Assembly: GCF_022376445.1 (NCBI RefSeq)
Contig: NW_025955068.1
Span: forward strand, 1-64,000
Reading direction: 5' to 3'
Source: Fomitopsis serialis
Lineage: Eukaryota; Basidiomycota; Agaricomycetes; Polyporales; Fomitopsidaceae
DNA length: 64,000 nucleotides
Part shown: positions 49,638 to 60,114 of the stretch, piece after piece
How the letters are laid out: every line of letters begins with the position of its first letter
Position numbering within the stretch: position 1 is the stretch's first letter
The notes under the pieces: generated by a model
What the model saw: only the letters and a program-made list of their open reading frames with translations
Database searches by the model: none
What the model was told of the DNA's origin: nothing
Program-made: the position numbers and the translations under genes

Positions 49638-51722
49638 ATGGCCGACGGATCACTCCACAGCCTCACCAGCACGTTGGCTACTCAACAATCTCTTGCTGCA
49701 CCTGAACCCTCGCAGCAACCGGCAGGTAGTGAGTCTCACATTTCTCAACCCATCTAATCTCTTAACCGCGCTCCAGCCGCTCCGGTTGCGCCTCCACCTC
49801 CCCAGCTCAACGGTGCACCACTCGTGCTGGGCCCAGACACCATTATTCCGGAAGTTCCTGTGAAACGCAAGCCTGGCCGCCCGAAAGGCAGCGGGAAAAA
49901 GCAGCTCGATCCAAACGCAGAGCCGAAACCCAAGCGGCCAGTGGGACGTCCGAGGAAGGATGGACTCCCTGCGGGCTCGGTAGGCCCCAAGCGACCAGGA
50001 CGGCCTCGCAAACGGCCACCTGGCTCCTTTGCGAGCGGAGGGCAGTCTGTTTCTGCCGCTTTTCCTAGCTATGCAGTGTGTATCCTTCTATTCGCAAGTG
50101 AACCGTCTACTGAGACTGCAGTTCTCTTGTAGCCGCCGTACCCGTATCCTGTCCAAGCGCAGTGGAGAGCCTCTGTGCCGCCTATGGGCTCACTTCCTGC
50201 GGGGCCGCCTCCGCCTCCGCCTCCTCCCGCGGCTCAGTTGGCATTCCACATTGACCCCAACCTGGATAGAGACAACTGGACTGAGCTTTCCCGCACCCGG
50301 CCGGACGTATTCCTCTCTGCGCTGGTGGCTGCTCTCTCGGCGCCCAACCCAGTGTCGCACGCTGGTCCGAGCGTAGAGGACGCCTTCCGTTCGCATCTTG
50401 CATCCCTAGCGCCTGCCAGCAAGAACACGCCGTCGATCCCTACGCTGTACTCCGTGCTCAAGACATTCTGGCTGCCATCTTCCCCCGTGTACTTCTCCCT
50501 GACGGCCTCTGCGTCCACTGCGCGCACACCATCGGACCATCGGTTTCTATACTGGGACCCGCAGCCACTCGTCTTCAATGGCATCGCCTGTCCCGCCTGT
50601 AGTACCCCGCTCATCAATCGCGGCCGCATTAGCTCGGGCCCTATGAAGGTACACGACCTGGGCAAGCCGTTTTTCATCATCGGCTGCGAGTACGTGTGCA
50701 ACGGTCAGACGTGCGTCCAGCAGACGTCGCCGGACGGCAGGAAGTTCGCGAGCACGGATGCATCCATCCTGCGCTCGCTTCCATCGAAACTCCAGGACGA
50801 GTTCCCCGCGTACCTCCTGCAGGGCGCGCCGGACCTCGGCACTGGCCCAGAGATATGGAACTGGCAGGGCATGGGCGTGTCGATCGCTCTGTGGAACATG
50901 GTGCACGCGTGTTTGCGAGCAGGGCTGAGGAAGGAGCCCATCGTTGATATCATACACGCAGTGCAGGACCCTGTCAAGGACGAGAACGTTCGGCAGATGC
51001 AGATGCAGCTCCAGATGCAGATGCCGCCGCCTGCGCCTCCCCCGCAAGCCTCCATCTCCGCGCCTCCTGTTCTTGAGCAACCGGATGAGCCAGAGGAAGA
51101 GGAGGAGAACGAAGACGCCACACGCGTCGAGGGTGACCTCGAGTACCCAAAGGATGTGAGTATGCACACTTGGTGCACTTTACTGACCGACCACTCATCT
51201 CAGCCACAGCCCGCGGAGGAATACAACGAGGCTTGGAATGCCAACAACGGCACGGCGGAAGCGGAGGCCGCGCAGCCGCAGGCGGGGCCTAGCAATGCGC
51301 CAGACACCAACGGCCAGCCGGCTGCTGCGCCTTCTATCAGCCAGGGCCCGCCTGCACCCACGAATGGGGCGGCCCCGCCTCCGCCCCCCCCCGCCCCCGC
51401 CACAGTACCCCGGCTATGTGCAGTCGTACGGGCCATACCCGTACCCGCCGTACCCGTACTTCCAGCCGCCGCCGCCGCCGCCGGACCCAAACGCGGCGAA
51501 CCCAAACCCAAACCCTAATCCGAACCTGCTGAAGCGCACGTTTCGATCGTGGATGGCTCGCCGGACCAGGGTCTCTCGGAGCCGATGCAGAAGCGCATCC
51601 GGCACTGCTGCAAGTGCGGTTCGAATGAGTGCAAGGGCAAGGGCGGGCGCGCGTTCTGCACGAACCCGTGCCAGGACTGCGGAAGCTCTCGTGTAAGGGC
51701 GGAACAGCAAGCGACCGGATAG
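49638..51722 (+). CDS. AT-hook protein with Cys-rich zinc modules; frame disturbed near the 3' end
   Basis: Likely nuclear DNA-binding protein.
- Exons 49638-49725, 49777-50075 and 50133-51155 are in phase, followed by 51204 onward.
- Three AT-hooks: [24 protein letters not shown] and [12 protein letters not shown] (residues about 55-115).
- The middle part has a zinc-ribbon-like stretch: [16 protein letters not shown], then [20 protein letters not shown] and TC. It resembles Cys-ribbon domains of large basidiomycete families such as DUF6729 (inference).
- The tail encodes a second cluster, [15 protein letters not shown] then [11 protein letters not shown], ending EQQATG at 51722.
- Between 51384 and about 51545 the likely frame moves by +1 in a nine-C run (Pro/Tyr-rich [20 protein letters not shown]) and moves back before the cluster. 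In the original frame a TAA occurs at 51516-51518. Confidence 0.75.
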
Positions 51723-52260
51723 GACGTGCTCGGATGCGTGGCCGTGATGGCTGGTGAGGAGAGAAGGTGGAAGTGTCGGTGTCGGACGACGACCTGTGTA
51801 AGTATCGTATGTTGGTTCTTGCGCTGTCATCCATGAGGTTATGATGTGTAGGCTGTGTATTTTTCTATGCCACTGGGCCAAGTTCTGTATTTCTTTTTCT
51901 CATACTTAAGATATAGCTCTTGTTATGCCAATCTCATTCCAATTCCGATCCGATCCTTAATGGGCGGATTGCTTCGAATGCGGCTGGTGTTCCGCTTGAT
52001 ACGGTATCGTGTCTACTCTCCGTTTTCTTTTTCGTTTTCGTTTTCCCATAGATATTTCTCATCTGCTCTCAGTGGAGCACCTTGCTACTGCATACCCATA
52101 AATTGCGTGGTCTCGCTTACACTCTTCATAGTCGAAGCTCACCAATTTGAGGCTTTGAAGGTTGGGATTATGACTGTCACTCCTAAGCGTTGACCCGCAC
52201 GTCGTTATTGCTCTCAGCTGAAAGTCCTCATGCCAGCAGAGGATATCATACTGTCGTACT
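51723..52260. other. Convergent 3' spacer, T-rich
   Basis: T-rich sequence (TTTTCTTTTTCGTTTTCG near 52023) between two gene ends. No gene seen. Confidence 0.5.
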
Positions 52261-53458
52261 CTACACAAAATACATGTCTGCGATTCCCGCCGGCGTAGGC
52301 AATGGTGTCGGACCCGACATCTGGTCCTCGGTGACGCTCAGCCCGCCGAACGACGAGCACCGCGAAGCCGGGTTCGAACTTCCCCAGTTCCCCAATAACC
52401 CCTCGAATAGACTCTGGAACGCGACAGTGCCCTGCCGTTGCGGCACATCGAGCGACGTCACTGGCGGGATGGTGGTCTGGCGGTAGAGCGGCGCGCCAGG
52501 CGTGCGATGGAAGTCGCGAGGACCCGCCTCTTGAGCCGGGGTGACGGCAAGATGGAGCGGTAGACCGGGGGTCAGAGGGAAGTACCGCTCCGTCGACTCG
52601 CTAGGAGCGACGCGGGCTGCGGAGTGAATGGGCGCGCCAGGCGTCAGGGGGAAGTTGCGTCTCATCAACTCGCCGGGAGTGACGATTGGGTCTGCGGCGG
52701 AGTCCTCCTGTATGACAGACAAACGGTCACTTTCACGAGGCTAGTAAGATTGTGAACTCAGGTGACTTACGATGATGCGACGAGGATCGATACGCGGGCC
52801 AAGGAATGCGCTCGCCGTGGGCTCGACTGGCGAGCCGACGAACGAACCCACTGGGATCATGATTCCCAGCCCGATCAACGACTGCGACTGCGGCTGTTCG
52901 TGGGCGAACGGCGGCATGACATACAGCAACGGACGTTCCAGCGGCTTCCGGAGCGTCGGCTGGGACGGCATGCTTACAGGCGTCGACGGAAGACTGAGGT
53001 CGCCCTCGTCGTAGTCGATAGGCCATGCCTTCCCCTGCTGCATTTCGGGCGAAGCGGGCGGTGTCGGCGGGGGCGTCGGAGGAGCGCTGAAGAGCGTCTG
53101 TGCGTAGCTGGTGGACCTCACGCCCATCGGCGCCATTCGCGGAGGCGTGTCGCGGAGGGAAGGAGGGAACAGCTCGGATGGGAGGCCCAGTCCGACGATA
53201 GATGCTGTGATGCGGCTGGTCAGCCATCGCGTTCAGTGCAAATGTGTGACGGAGCTTACCATCATTGGTGTTTGTTTGGGACTCAGAGCCCTTGCGTGCC
53301 TGCGCATGGGCCAAGACTGCCTGCAGTTCGAGCCTGTTCGGACGATGCGAACCAGTCGTAGATGTGTCCGAACCATGGCACTTGGTCCTGGTGAAAGACC
53401 GTGCGACGCTTCCCTGGCCCGCCAGGGAGATGGTGCGAGTGAACAAAGGAGCAGACAT
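52261..53458 (-). CDS. Hypothetical protein with FPLTPGxPxH repeats
   Basis: The start exon ends after TNTND at a GTAAGC donor near 53259. It opens MSAPLFTRTISLAGQGSVA and contains LELQAVLAHAQARKGSESQ. Exon 2 covers ASIVGLGLPSELFPPSL to PRIDPRRII, including SAPPTPPPTPPASPEM and WPIDYDEGDLSLPSTPVSMP. A 70-nt intron follows, and exon 3 (52261 to about 52695) starts EDSAADPIVTPGELMRR. Exon 3 has three spaced copies of one element: NFPLTPGAPIHSAARVAP, YFPLTPGLPLHLAVTPA and DFHRTPGAPLYRQTTIPP. Composition is Pro/Ser/Thr-rich with no enzyme motif. TP and SP sites could be phosphorylated. Family not recognised; the model keeps phase throughout. Confidence 0.7.
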
Positions 53459-55349
53459 AGTAGTGCGATATGCGGGTTTAGTAGATGTGTGACTCTGGTG
53501 TGGTTGGATTCGATGGTTTGAACGGAGGACCCGTCCCTCCTTTTATGCATTTCTGCCAACGGGTTCGGATACTGATTGTGCAAGCACGGAAGCCATCCGG
53601 AGCGGATGTAGGAAGCCACTGGATGTCCGAATCCGAGGTCTGCATATCCGTCTGGATTCAGCACTGGAGACGCACCAGTCAGCATCGAAATCCGCTTTCA
53701 GGTAGAAACTCCTATGCCAACTCCTACTAGTGAAAGATGTTAACTTAATCAAAAGCGGCTTTGGCTCGCACCTAATTAAGCCGAGCATGTAGCACTGTTC
53801 AAGTTACAGAGTTAGAGGTTGAAAAGTCGCGTCAAGTGCAGGATTTTACCAAAGCATCTTGCCACACGACACTAGTGAGTCATTGCATATAGAACACGAT
53901 CGACCGACAATGCGGATGCAGGTTTCTGGTTTGTTTCCGAGGATTACGGATATGTAAGTGGAGAAGTCACGGTCTGGGCCACGGATCTAGATAAGGATGA
54001 TACCAAGCGGAGGTGGCTGTGCCAAGCCGTCCGGGGCGCTTGTTGACTTTGTGTTGCCAGTGACTGCCCACATCCTCTGTCAATGCTCTCTTCGCCTGAT
54101 ATCTGGCATTCGAGTAGATACGGTGCTCTCTTGTCATTTTGATGACGAATTGGCAGCCTTCAGGACGCAGAACCTTCGACATCCAGGCTGCTCATGATAT
54201 CCGGGCAGGGATCATCCGGAATCCGACTGCCATGGTCCCCACGAACGCGGCATCCTTGTATGTATCTCCGAGAGCTTGCTAATAGCCGCCTTGAAGATTC
54301 AGATGGGGAACTCGTCGATGCACTCATCGGACTGATTGGGTCGGTATCGCAAGCTCGGGCATCGGTCATCGAGGCCGCAAGTTGCTACGTGCCGTCGTTG
54401 GGTAAACTTGAACACCACGTCGACGTTAGCGATATCTTCACGCTCGTTCTTTTTCGCAATTCACGTCCGGCGCGGCACCGCAGTGCGTGGAGACATGGAG
54501 TAACGCTCTGAGCCAGGGCTTGATCTATCAGGCATGTAAGTATAGTTCAACCCGATGCCGACGCAGTAGCTCTTCGATAACTGGTGCTTTGACAGCCTGA
54601 GCGGCTTTCTCTTTTTCAAAGAGTTACTGCAGGGGGTCCCGCATTGCAGGTCGAAGTAACGCACAGGGACGCTGATCATATATTGCAGGATGTGAAGCAG
54701 CCTTTTCTGCTACATAGTTGTCGAACCCTCGGAGGACACGTTCTGATCGTAGACATTAAATAATGCATTTTACAGCGCTTGCATGCAGATCTGATGGTAT
54801 GTGTGATCGCGATCTGGATGAATGTTCCTACCTGACGTATGCACACAGTAACGGCCTGGTAACGGCCTCTGCTCACCCGGATCCGTTGCGGTTCCGCGAG
54901 GAAGGCTTCTTTCATGGACTGGTTAGCCTCATTTTCATTCTCATGCGCAAGATGACTGAATGTTACTGACAGTCAACGATAGCGCCCCGCGTCAGCCATG
55001 ACTCCGAGTCGGAAGCACGAACGTACCCATTCAGCTAATGCGTTGGGATAGTGTGGTGACGTGTCGGCCACTATCGTGAAGTTCCTGAGATACACCGTTA
55101 AACATCTCGAATCTTGATTTGAACGTAAATGTCCGGATCGGGTCATTTGGATGGACACCCGCAGCCTGGATACAGAATGTACCGGGTGGTGGCGCTGCCG
55201 GATCGGAGAAACGTATGTAGCGCGTTCGACGACAGGACTCCGGACCACGCGGACGCTATGCAGCCTATGCTTACACACGACACATGCAGACAAATCGCCT
55301 CAGATTCGATGTCTCTGACATACGCCGGATATGCTCAGTTACCGGGTCC
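53459..55349. other. Intergenic stretch upstream of copy 2 reductase
   Basis: Short frames only. One plus-strand frame at about 54245-54440 is protein-like (MYLRELANSRLEDSDGELVD and SQARASVIEAASCYVPSLG), but no flanking exons could be joined. It may be a gene relic. Confidence 0.35.
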
Positions 55350-55357
55350 CATAAAAG
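55350..55357 (+). promoter_or_regulatory. TATA-like box of copy 2 reductase
   Basis: CATAAAAG about 80 bp before the start codon at 55433. Confidence 0.4.
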
Positions 55358-55432
55358 AGGCTTGGGCCCTCGTCACTTCGCCGCTATTAGTGCTCTGTCT
55401 CGTCGTCAAGCCCGCTGAACTGTAGCGCAACA

Positions 55433-58400
55433 ATGTCTCTCCCTCCGCTGCCTCAGACGCAGGCCTCTCGCACGCAGCCTTCAAACTCCCCCCCTCGACG
55501 GGTCCTGGTGATTCCTCAGATCTATGACTGGCACCAGCAACAGTCGTCCACGCATCGCCTCTTCGTGTATGCGGAGGACGACCGTGGTCCTATCCGTACC
55601 ATTCCCTGGTCCGAAGCTGCGGTAGCCATCGCGCGGAGCTACCATCTCATCCGCGAGCGTGTGGCTGGTCTGCCGGAAGGCAGCGTTGTCGGGATTCTGT
55701 CAGGCTCAGGTACCTCACGTCCATGCACGCAATTCGTCTGTGAAGCTAACGACGCGTCTTTCAGACTCCATCCCTTATGTCACCTTCGCCATGGGTATCA
55801 TGCGGGCGAACTACGTCCCCTTCACGATCTCGTCCCGGAACTCCGCCGCTGCGGTCGCGCACCTGCTCAGCAAGGTGGACGTGAAGCACCTTCTCATCGG
55901 CCGGGAGCAGGCCATGCATGATCTTGCTGAGGAGGCGTTTGCTATTCTCAAGGAACAGAGCGCGGACGCGTCCGTCCCTTCGACCTCGTCGATGCCAGTG
56001 TTCGAGGAACTCTTCAAGCCGTCATCCGAGGATGATGCCGCCCTTGAACTCAGTGCTCTGCCGTACAAATCGAGAGGGGCCGATGCCCCAGCGATCATTC
56101 TGCATTCTTCAGGTGCGTCAAGGATGCGGATCGCACATCACTCGCGGAACTCATGTGCTAACACTGCATGTCGTAGGATCGACTGCCTTCCCGAAAGCCG
56201 TCACCTTCAGCCACCAGCGGCTGCTCCAGATTGCCCGGGCCCCCTTCTACGGGCAGCGTGACTTGACGAACAAAATCTACTCGCTGCACACTGTACCCAT
56301 GTTCCACGCATTGGGTATCATTCACACCATGCTCGCGGTACGTCCATCACGACTCCTCATGCCTCGCATCAGTATATCGACCATCGTCGTCGGATACCTA
56401 GATGTCTAGCGGAATTGTGTTCAGCATCTTCGCCCCGCGCTCTCCCCCGGTGACGCCAACAACAGACATGGCGATCCAAGGCGCTATCGCATCGGACAGC
56501 GACATCATCGTCGCGGTCCCTGCCATGATTGAGGTGCGCACGTCGTCCGGATGAGTTTCTCCACGACACTCAAACTTTGATCACACGCAGGCGTGGTCGC
56601 ACAATCCGGATTACGTCAACTGGCTCAAGACACGCACCGCTGTCGTGGGTCTATCCCCTCCCTCCGCGAGTGCTGCGATGCTGAGGCATACTCGTTCAGA
56701 TATATAGTGGTGGCCCTCTGAACAAGGAGGCTGGTGACTTCATGGTCTCCGAAGGCGTCACGATCTTCTCTCTTTACGGATCGTGCGTCGCTCCCGTCTC
56801 CAATACTCTGCAGTCCACTAATGCGAGCGACAGACCGAGTCGGCCCAACTAGTGTCGTATTACCAGGTAAGCCTGATCGCAGCTTTAGCTGTTTACCTCT
56901 CATACGCAGCGAATCGCAGCGGGGACGCCGAAGGAGTGGGAATATTTCCAGATAAGCTCCCAAATCGGACACAAGATGCAGCACTTCGCGAACAACGAGT
57001 ATGAATTCATCCACGTCGTAAGTTGTCCTTGTCTACGGACGTCAGCAGCGCATGGTCAAGCCTGACGTGATGCTTAGGCTAACGAGACCATGGTCCCGAA
57101 CATCATCAACACCAAGGTCGATGGGGCGGACGCTTACGCTACCTCAGATCTTCTCGTTCCCCATCCTACGAAGAAGGGCTTCTGGAAGATCTATGGTCGT
57201 ACGGATGACCAGATCATGCACAGTACTGGAGAGAAGGTAAGATTGGCCGTCTGTGGAAGTGCACTTTGAGCTCATCCGTGCACTGCAGACAAACCCCGGA
57301 CCACTTGGTAAGTTACATGGACAACAGACGATATTGTCTCCGTCATTTACATAAACTTCAGAGGCCATGATGAGCCACGATCCGCATGTGGTATCCGGTG
57401 TCATGTTCGGCCGCGGACGGTTCCAAGCGGGCATCATCGTCGACCCCAAACCTCAATACGTCTTCGACGTATCTGATGAAGCGAAGCTAGCTGAGTTCAG
57501 GAACAAGATTTGGTACGCGCTCAGTCGATATTCCTATTGTCGATTGCCTCTCATGTAATCACAGGCCAACGATCGAGAAGATGAACGCGTACGCCCCGCA
57601 ACATTCAAGACTGTTCAAGGAGGTGCGCGGAATGGTGGAAGCAGTCTCATTAGTGTCGTCTGAACACCACTTGTTCCCCAGATGATCCTGGTGGTCAGAC
57701 CCTCGAAGCCGTTCGTCTACACCCCAAAGCGCACAGTGCGCAGAGGCGCCGTCATCAACCTCTACGAAGAGGAGATCGACGCCCTGTACAAAACGGTAGA
57801 GGCATCCGGCGCACAGGCCAACATCCCTTCTCCCTCGCAGTGGGATGTGTCGGCGTCTACGGAGTTCGTCCGCCGCGTCGTCTGGGCGGTTATGACACAC
57901 AAGGTGGCGGACGACGATGACGTCTTCCAGCACGGATGCGACAGGTGACCGCATCACCACTCCTGATGGATGGCAATATCTGACCAGACCCCCAGTCTTC
58001 AAGCAACGTACATCCGCAACACCGTCCTGCACGCGCTGCGCGAGGACGCGAAAGTCGAGACACGCAACTTGTCCAGTGCCTTCGTATACGAGCATCCGAC
58101 AATCGCCGCTCTCGGCGCCTTCGTATCCTCTACTGCACTCGGGACAGCGAACGTGACAGCGTCTCTGACAGCGCGGGTCGACGCCATGCAGGCCATGGTG
58201 GCGAAGTATACTGCTGACTTCCCCGTGCACAAGACGATCCTCCTGAAAGCAGCTCAGCCGGTGAAGGATGTCGTCATCGTTACGGGGACGACTGGTGCTC
58301 TGGGAAGCCAGTTGCTCGTCAAGCTTGCGCGCAACCCAGAGGTAAAGAGGGTGTATGCATTGAACAGGGCGTCGCGCGATCAAGTCCCGATCCGCGAGAG

Positions 58401-59645
58401 ACAGGCGAAGGTCTTGGTCGAGCGTGGCCTCGATGCCAGCGTGCTGGACACGGACAAGGTTGTCCTTGTAGAAGGCGACCTGACACAGCAGAATTTCGGG
58501 CTCTCCGAGGAGACCTACAAAGAGGTCTGTTGGTCAGCACTTGAAGCAGGCATTGGGGGGCACTCATTCATTTTGATAGATCCATCACTCAGTGACGCAT
58601 ATCATCCACAATGGTACGGGACAGTCTCCGAGTTCTGTGAAAGGGTGCGACAACTGACATCTCGTAGCATGGAAGGTGGATTTCGCCATCAATCTACCCT
58701 CATTCGAGCCGCAAGTACATGGCGTCCGCAGTCTCATCGACTTCGTGCTCACCTCTCGCCTGCCCTCGCCCCCGCGGCTGCTATTCACAAGCTCAATGGC
58801 CGTCCTCCAAAGTGAGTGACCTCCGCGACGGCAACGGCAATTCACTGAGCACGCACCTTCGTTCTATCGCCCAGATGCCCCGCTGGACCAGCGCTGCCCA
58901 GAATCGTCCACTGACCCACTGTGGGCCGTCGGGAGCGGCTACGCCGAGTCCAAGTGGGTCTCAGAGCAGATCCTATACGCCGCAGCGGCGCAGACCAAAG
59001 CAGACACCCTCGTCGCGCGAGTCGGCAGGTCTGCGGGGGGCCCGACGGCGTCTGGAACGCATCAGAGTGGTTCCCCTCCCTCGTCCAGAGCGCCCCCAAG
59101 CTCGGGTGCTTCCCGGACGACGACAAGGTGCGCTGCGCACCCCCGTCCGAATACCCGCGACGGAGCTGACACGCCGACCCGCAGGACGTGCAGTGGATCC
59201 CGCTCGACATCGCGACCGACGCGCTCATCGACTTCCGCAGGGCGGCCCCGCGACGCGCGTCGTCCACCTCGCGCACCCGCGGCCCGTCCCGTGGCACGCC
59301 CTCGCCCTCGCCGTCTGCGCGACGCTCGCCGTGCCGCTCGTCCCCTACCGCGCGTGGCTCGAGCGGCTCGAGGCGCAGGCCGCCGTGTACGCGTCCCAGA
59401 GCGCCGCGGCGCAGGCGGACACGATCCGCGGCCTGCGCGCGCTGCACCTGCTGCCGATGTTCCGGGGGATGGCTCAGAATGAGGGCCAGGAGAGGCGGAT
59501 GGCGCTCGGCCTGGCGGATATGGACGTGAGCCTTGCGAAGGGGGCGTCGCCGACGCTCGCGGATCCGGACGTGAGGCAGTTGGGCGCGGAGGACGTGACG
59601 CGATGGGCGGCGTACTGGCGCAAGGTTGGCTTGCTGGGAGCCTAG
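55433..59645 (+). CDS. NRPS-like adenylate-forming reductase (A-T-R), copy 2, with two frame breaks
   Basis: Paralogue of the enzyme at 37.5-41.8 kb with the same domain order.
- First exons 55433-55709, 55765-56112, 56177-56337, 56402-56533 and 56591-56644.
- A-domain: IPQIYDWHQQQSSTHRLFVY, HSSGSTAFPKAVTFSHQRLL, FSLYGS near core A5, ATSDLLVPHPTKKGFWKIYG and RTDDQIMHSTGEK.
- Carrier: DDDDVFQHGCDS then LQATYIRN, with the Ser codon again split by an intron at about 57944.
- Reductase: VVIVTGTTGALGSQLLVKLA, IIHNAWKVDFAINLPSFEPQ, FTSSMAVLQ, GYAESKWVSEQILYAAAAQ.
- Two single-base losses break the frame: one at 59024-59028, just before QVCGGPDGVWNASEWFP, and one at 59240-59249, between ALIDFRR and TRVVHLAHPRPVPWHALA. 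Both lie in G/C runs, and the frame between and after is free of stops to the end, WAAYWRKVGLLGA. Either consensus errors or a young pseudogene. Confidence 0.85.
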
Positions 59646-60114
59646 GTCCGATCAGCACAGGAGCTCAGTGGAACTTATATCCAGATGCACTCACTGCATT
59701 TCAATGATCTCGATGACTACTTTGATAGATGAGGATCTCGTTTACTTTGCAAAGTTGTGCACTCACCCGATGAGTTGATGGACACTACATACGGATACCC
59801 ACAACGACTTCGCATCCAGTATCTACACACGCTTCGATTGCTACCTATATCAAGAATGATACAGATTCAATGGAAAGGACGTCGCAGCGGCGTACGCGGA
59901 TCTTGCTCCTGAGGGCCTGATAATAGAGAACAGCGGTGCGCGCAATAGTCGTGATAGTGTGAGATTACAGGTATGCAGCAAGAGACCGACAGCAGACAAC
60001 AGACAACAGCCAAAGTATACCCAACGATAGCACCAATAACTTACTGTGGATCCTCGTTCCAGATTTCCATCCGCGGGGTAAATAAGTGGCATGACGGTTT
60101 CATGTTCATGTTCT
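59646..60114. other. Convergent 3' spacer
   Basis: Between the ends of the copy 2 reductase and the fucosyltransferase-like gene. Nothing recognised. Confidence 0.5.

Noticed and set aside
51490..51520. Telomere-like AAACCC/CCCTAA repeats
   Set aside because: Only a few imperfect units inside coding sequence for an Asn-Pro repeat; not a telomere or interstitial telomeric array.
53233..53685. 150-codon minus-strand frame overlapping the start of the FPLTPG-repeat gene
   Set aside because: It overlaps the better supported spliced gene in another frame and lacks any recognisable feature.
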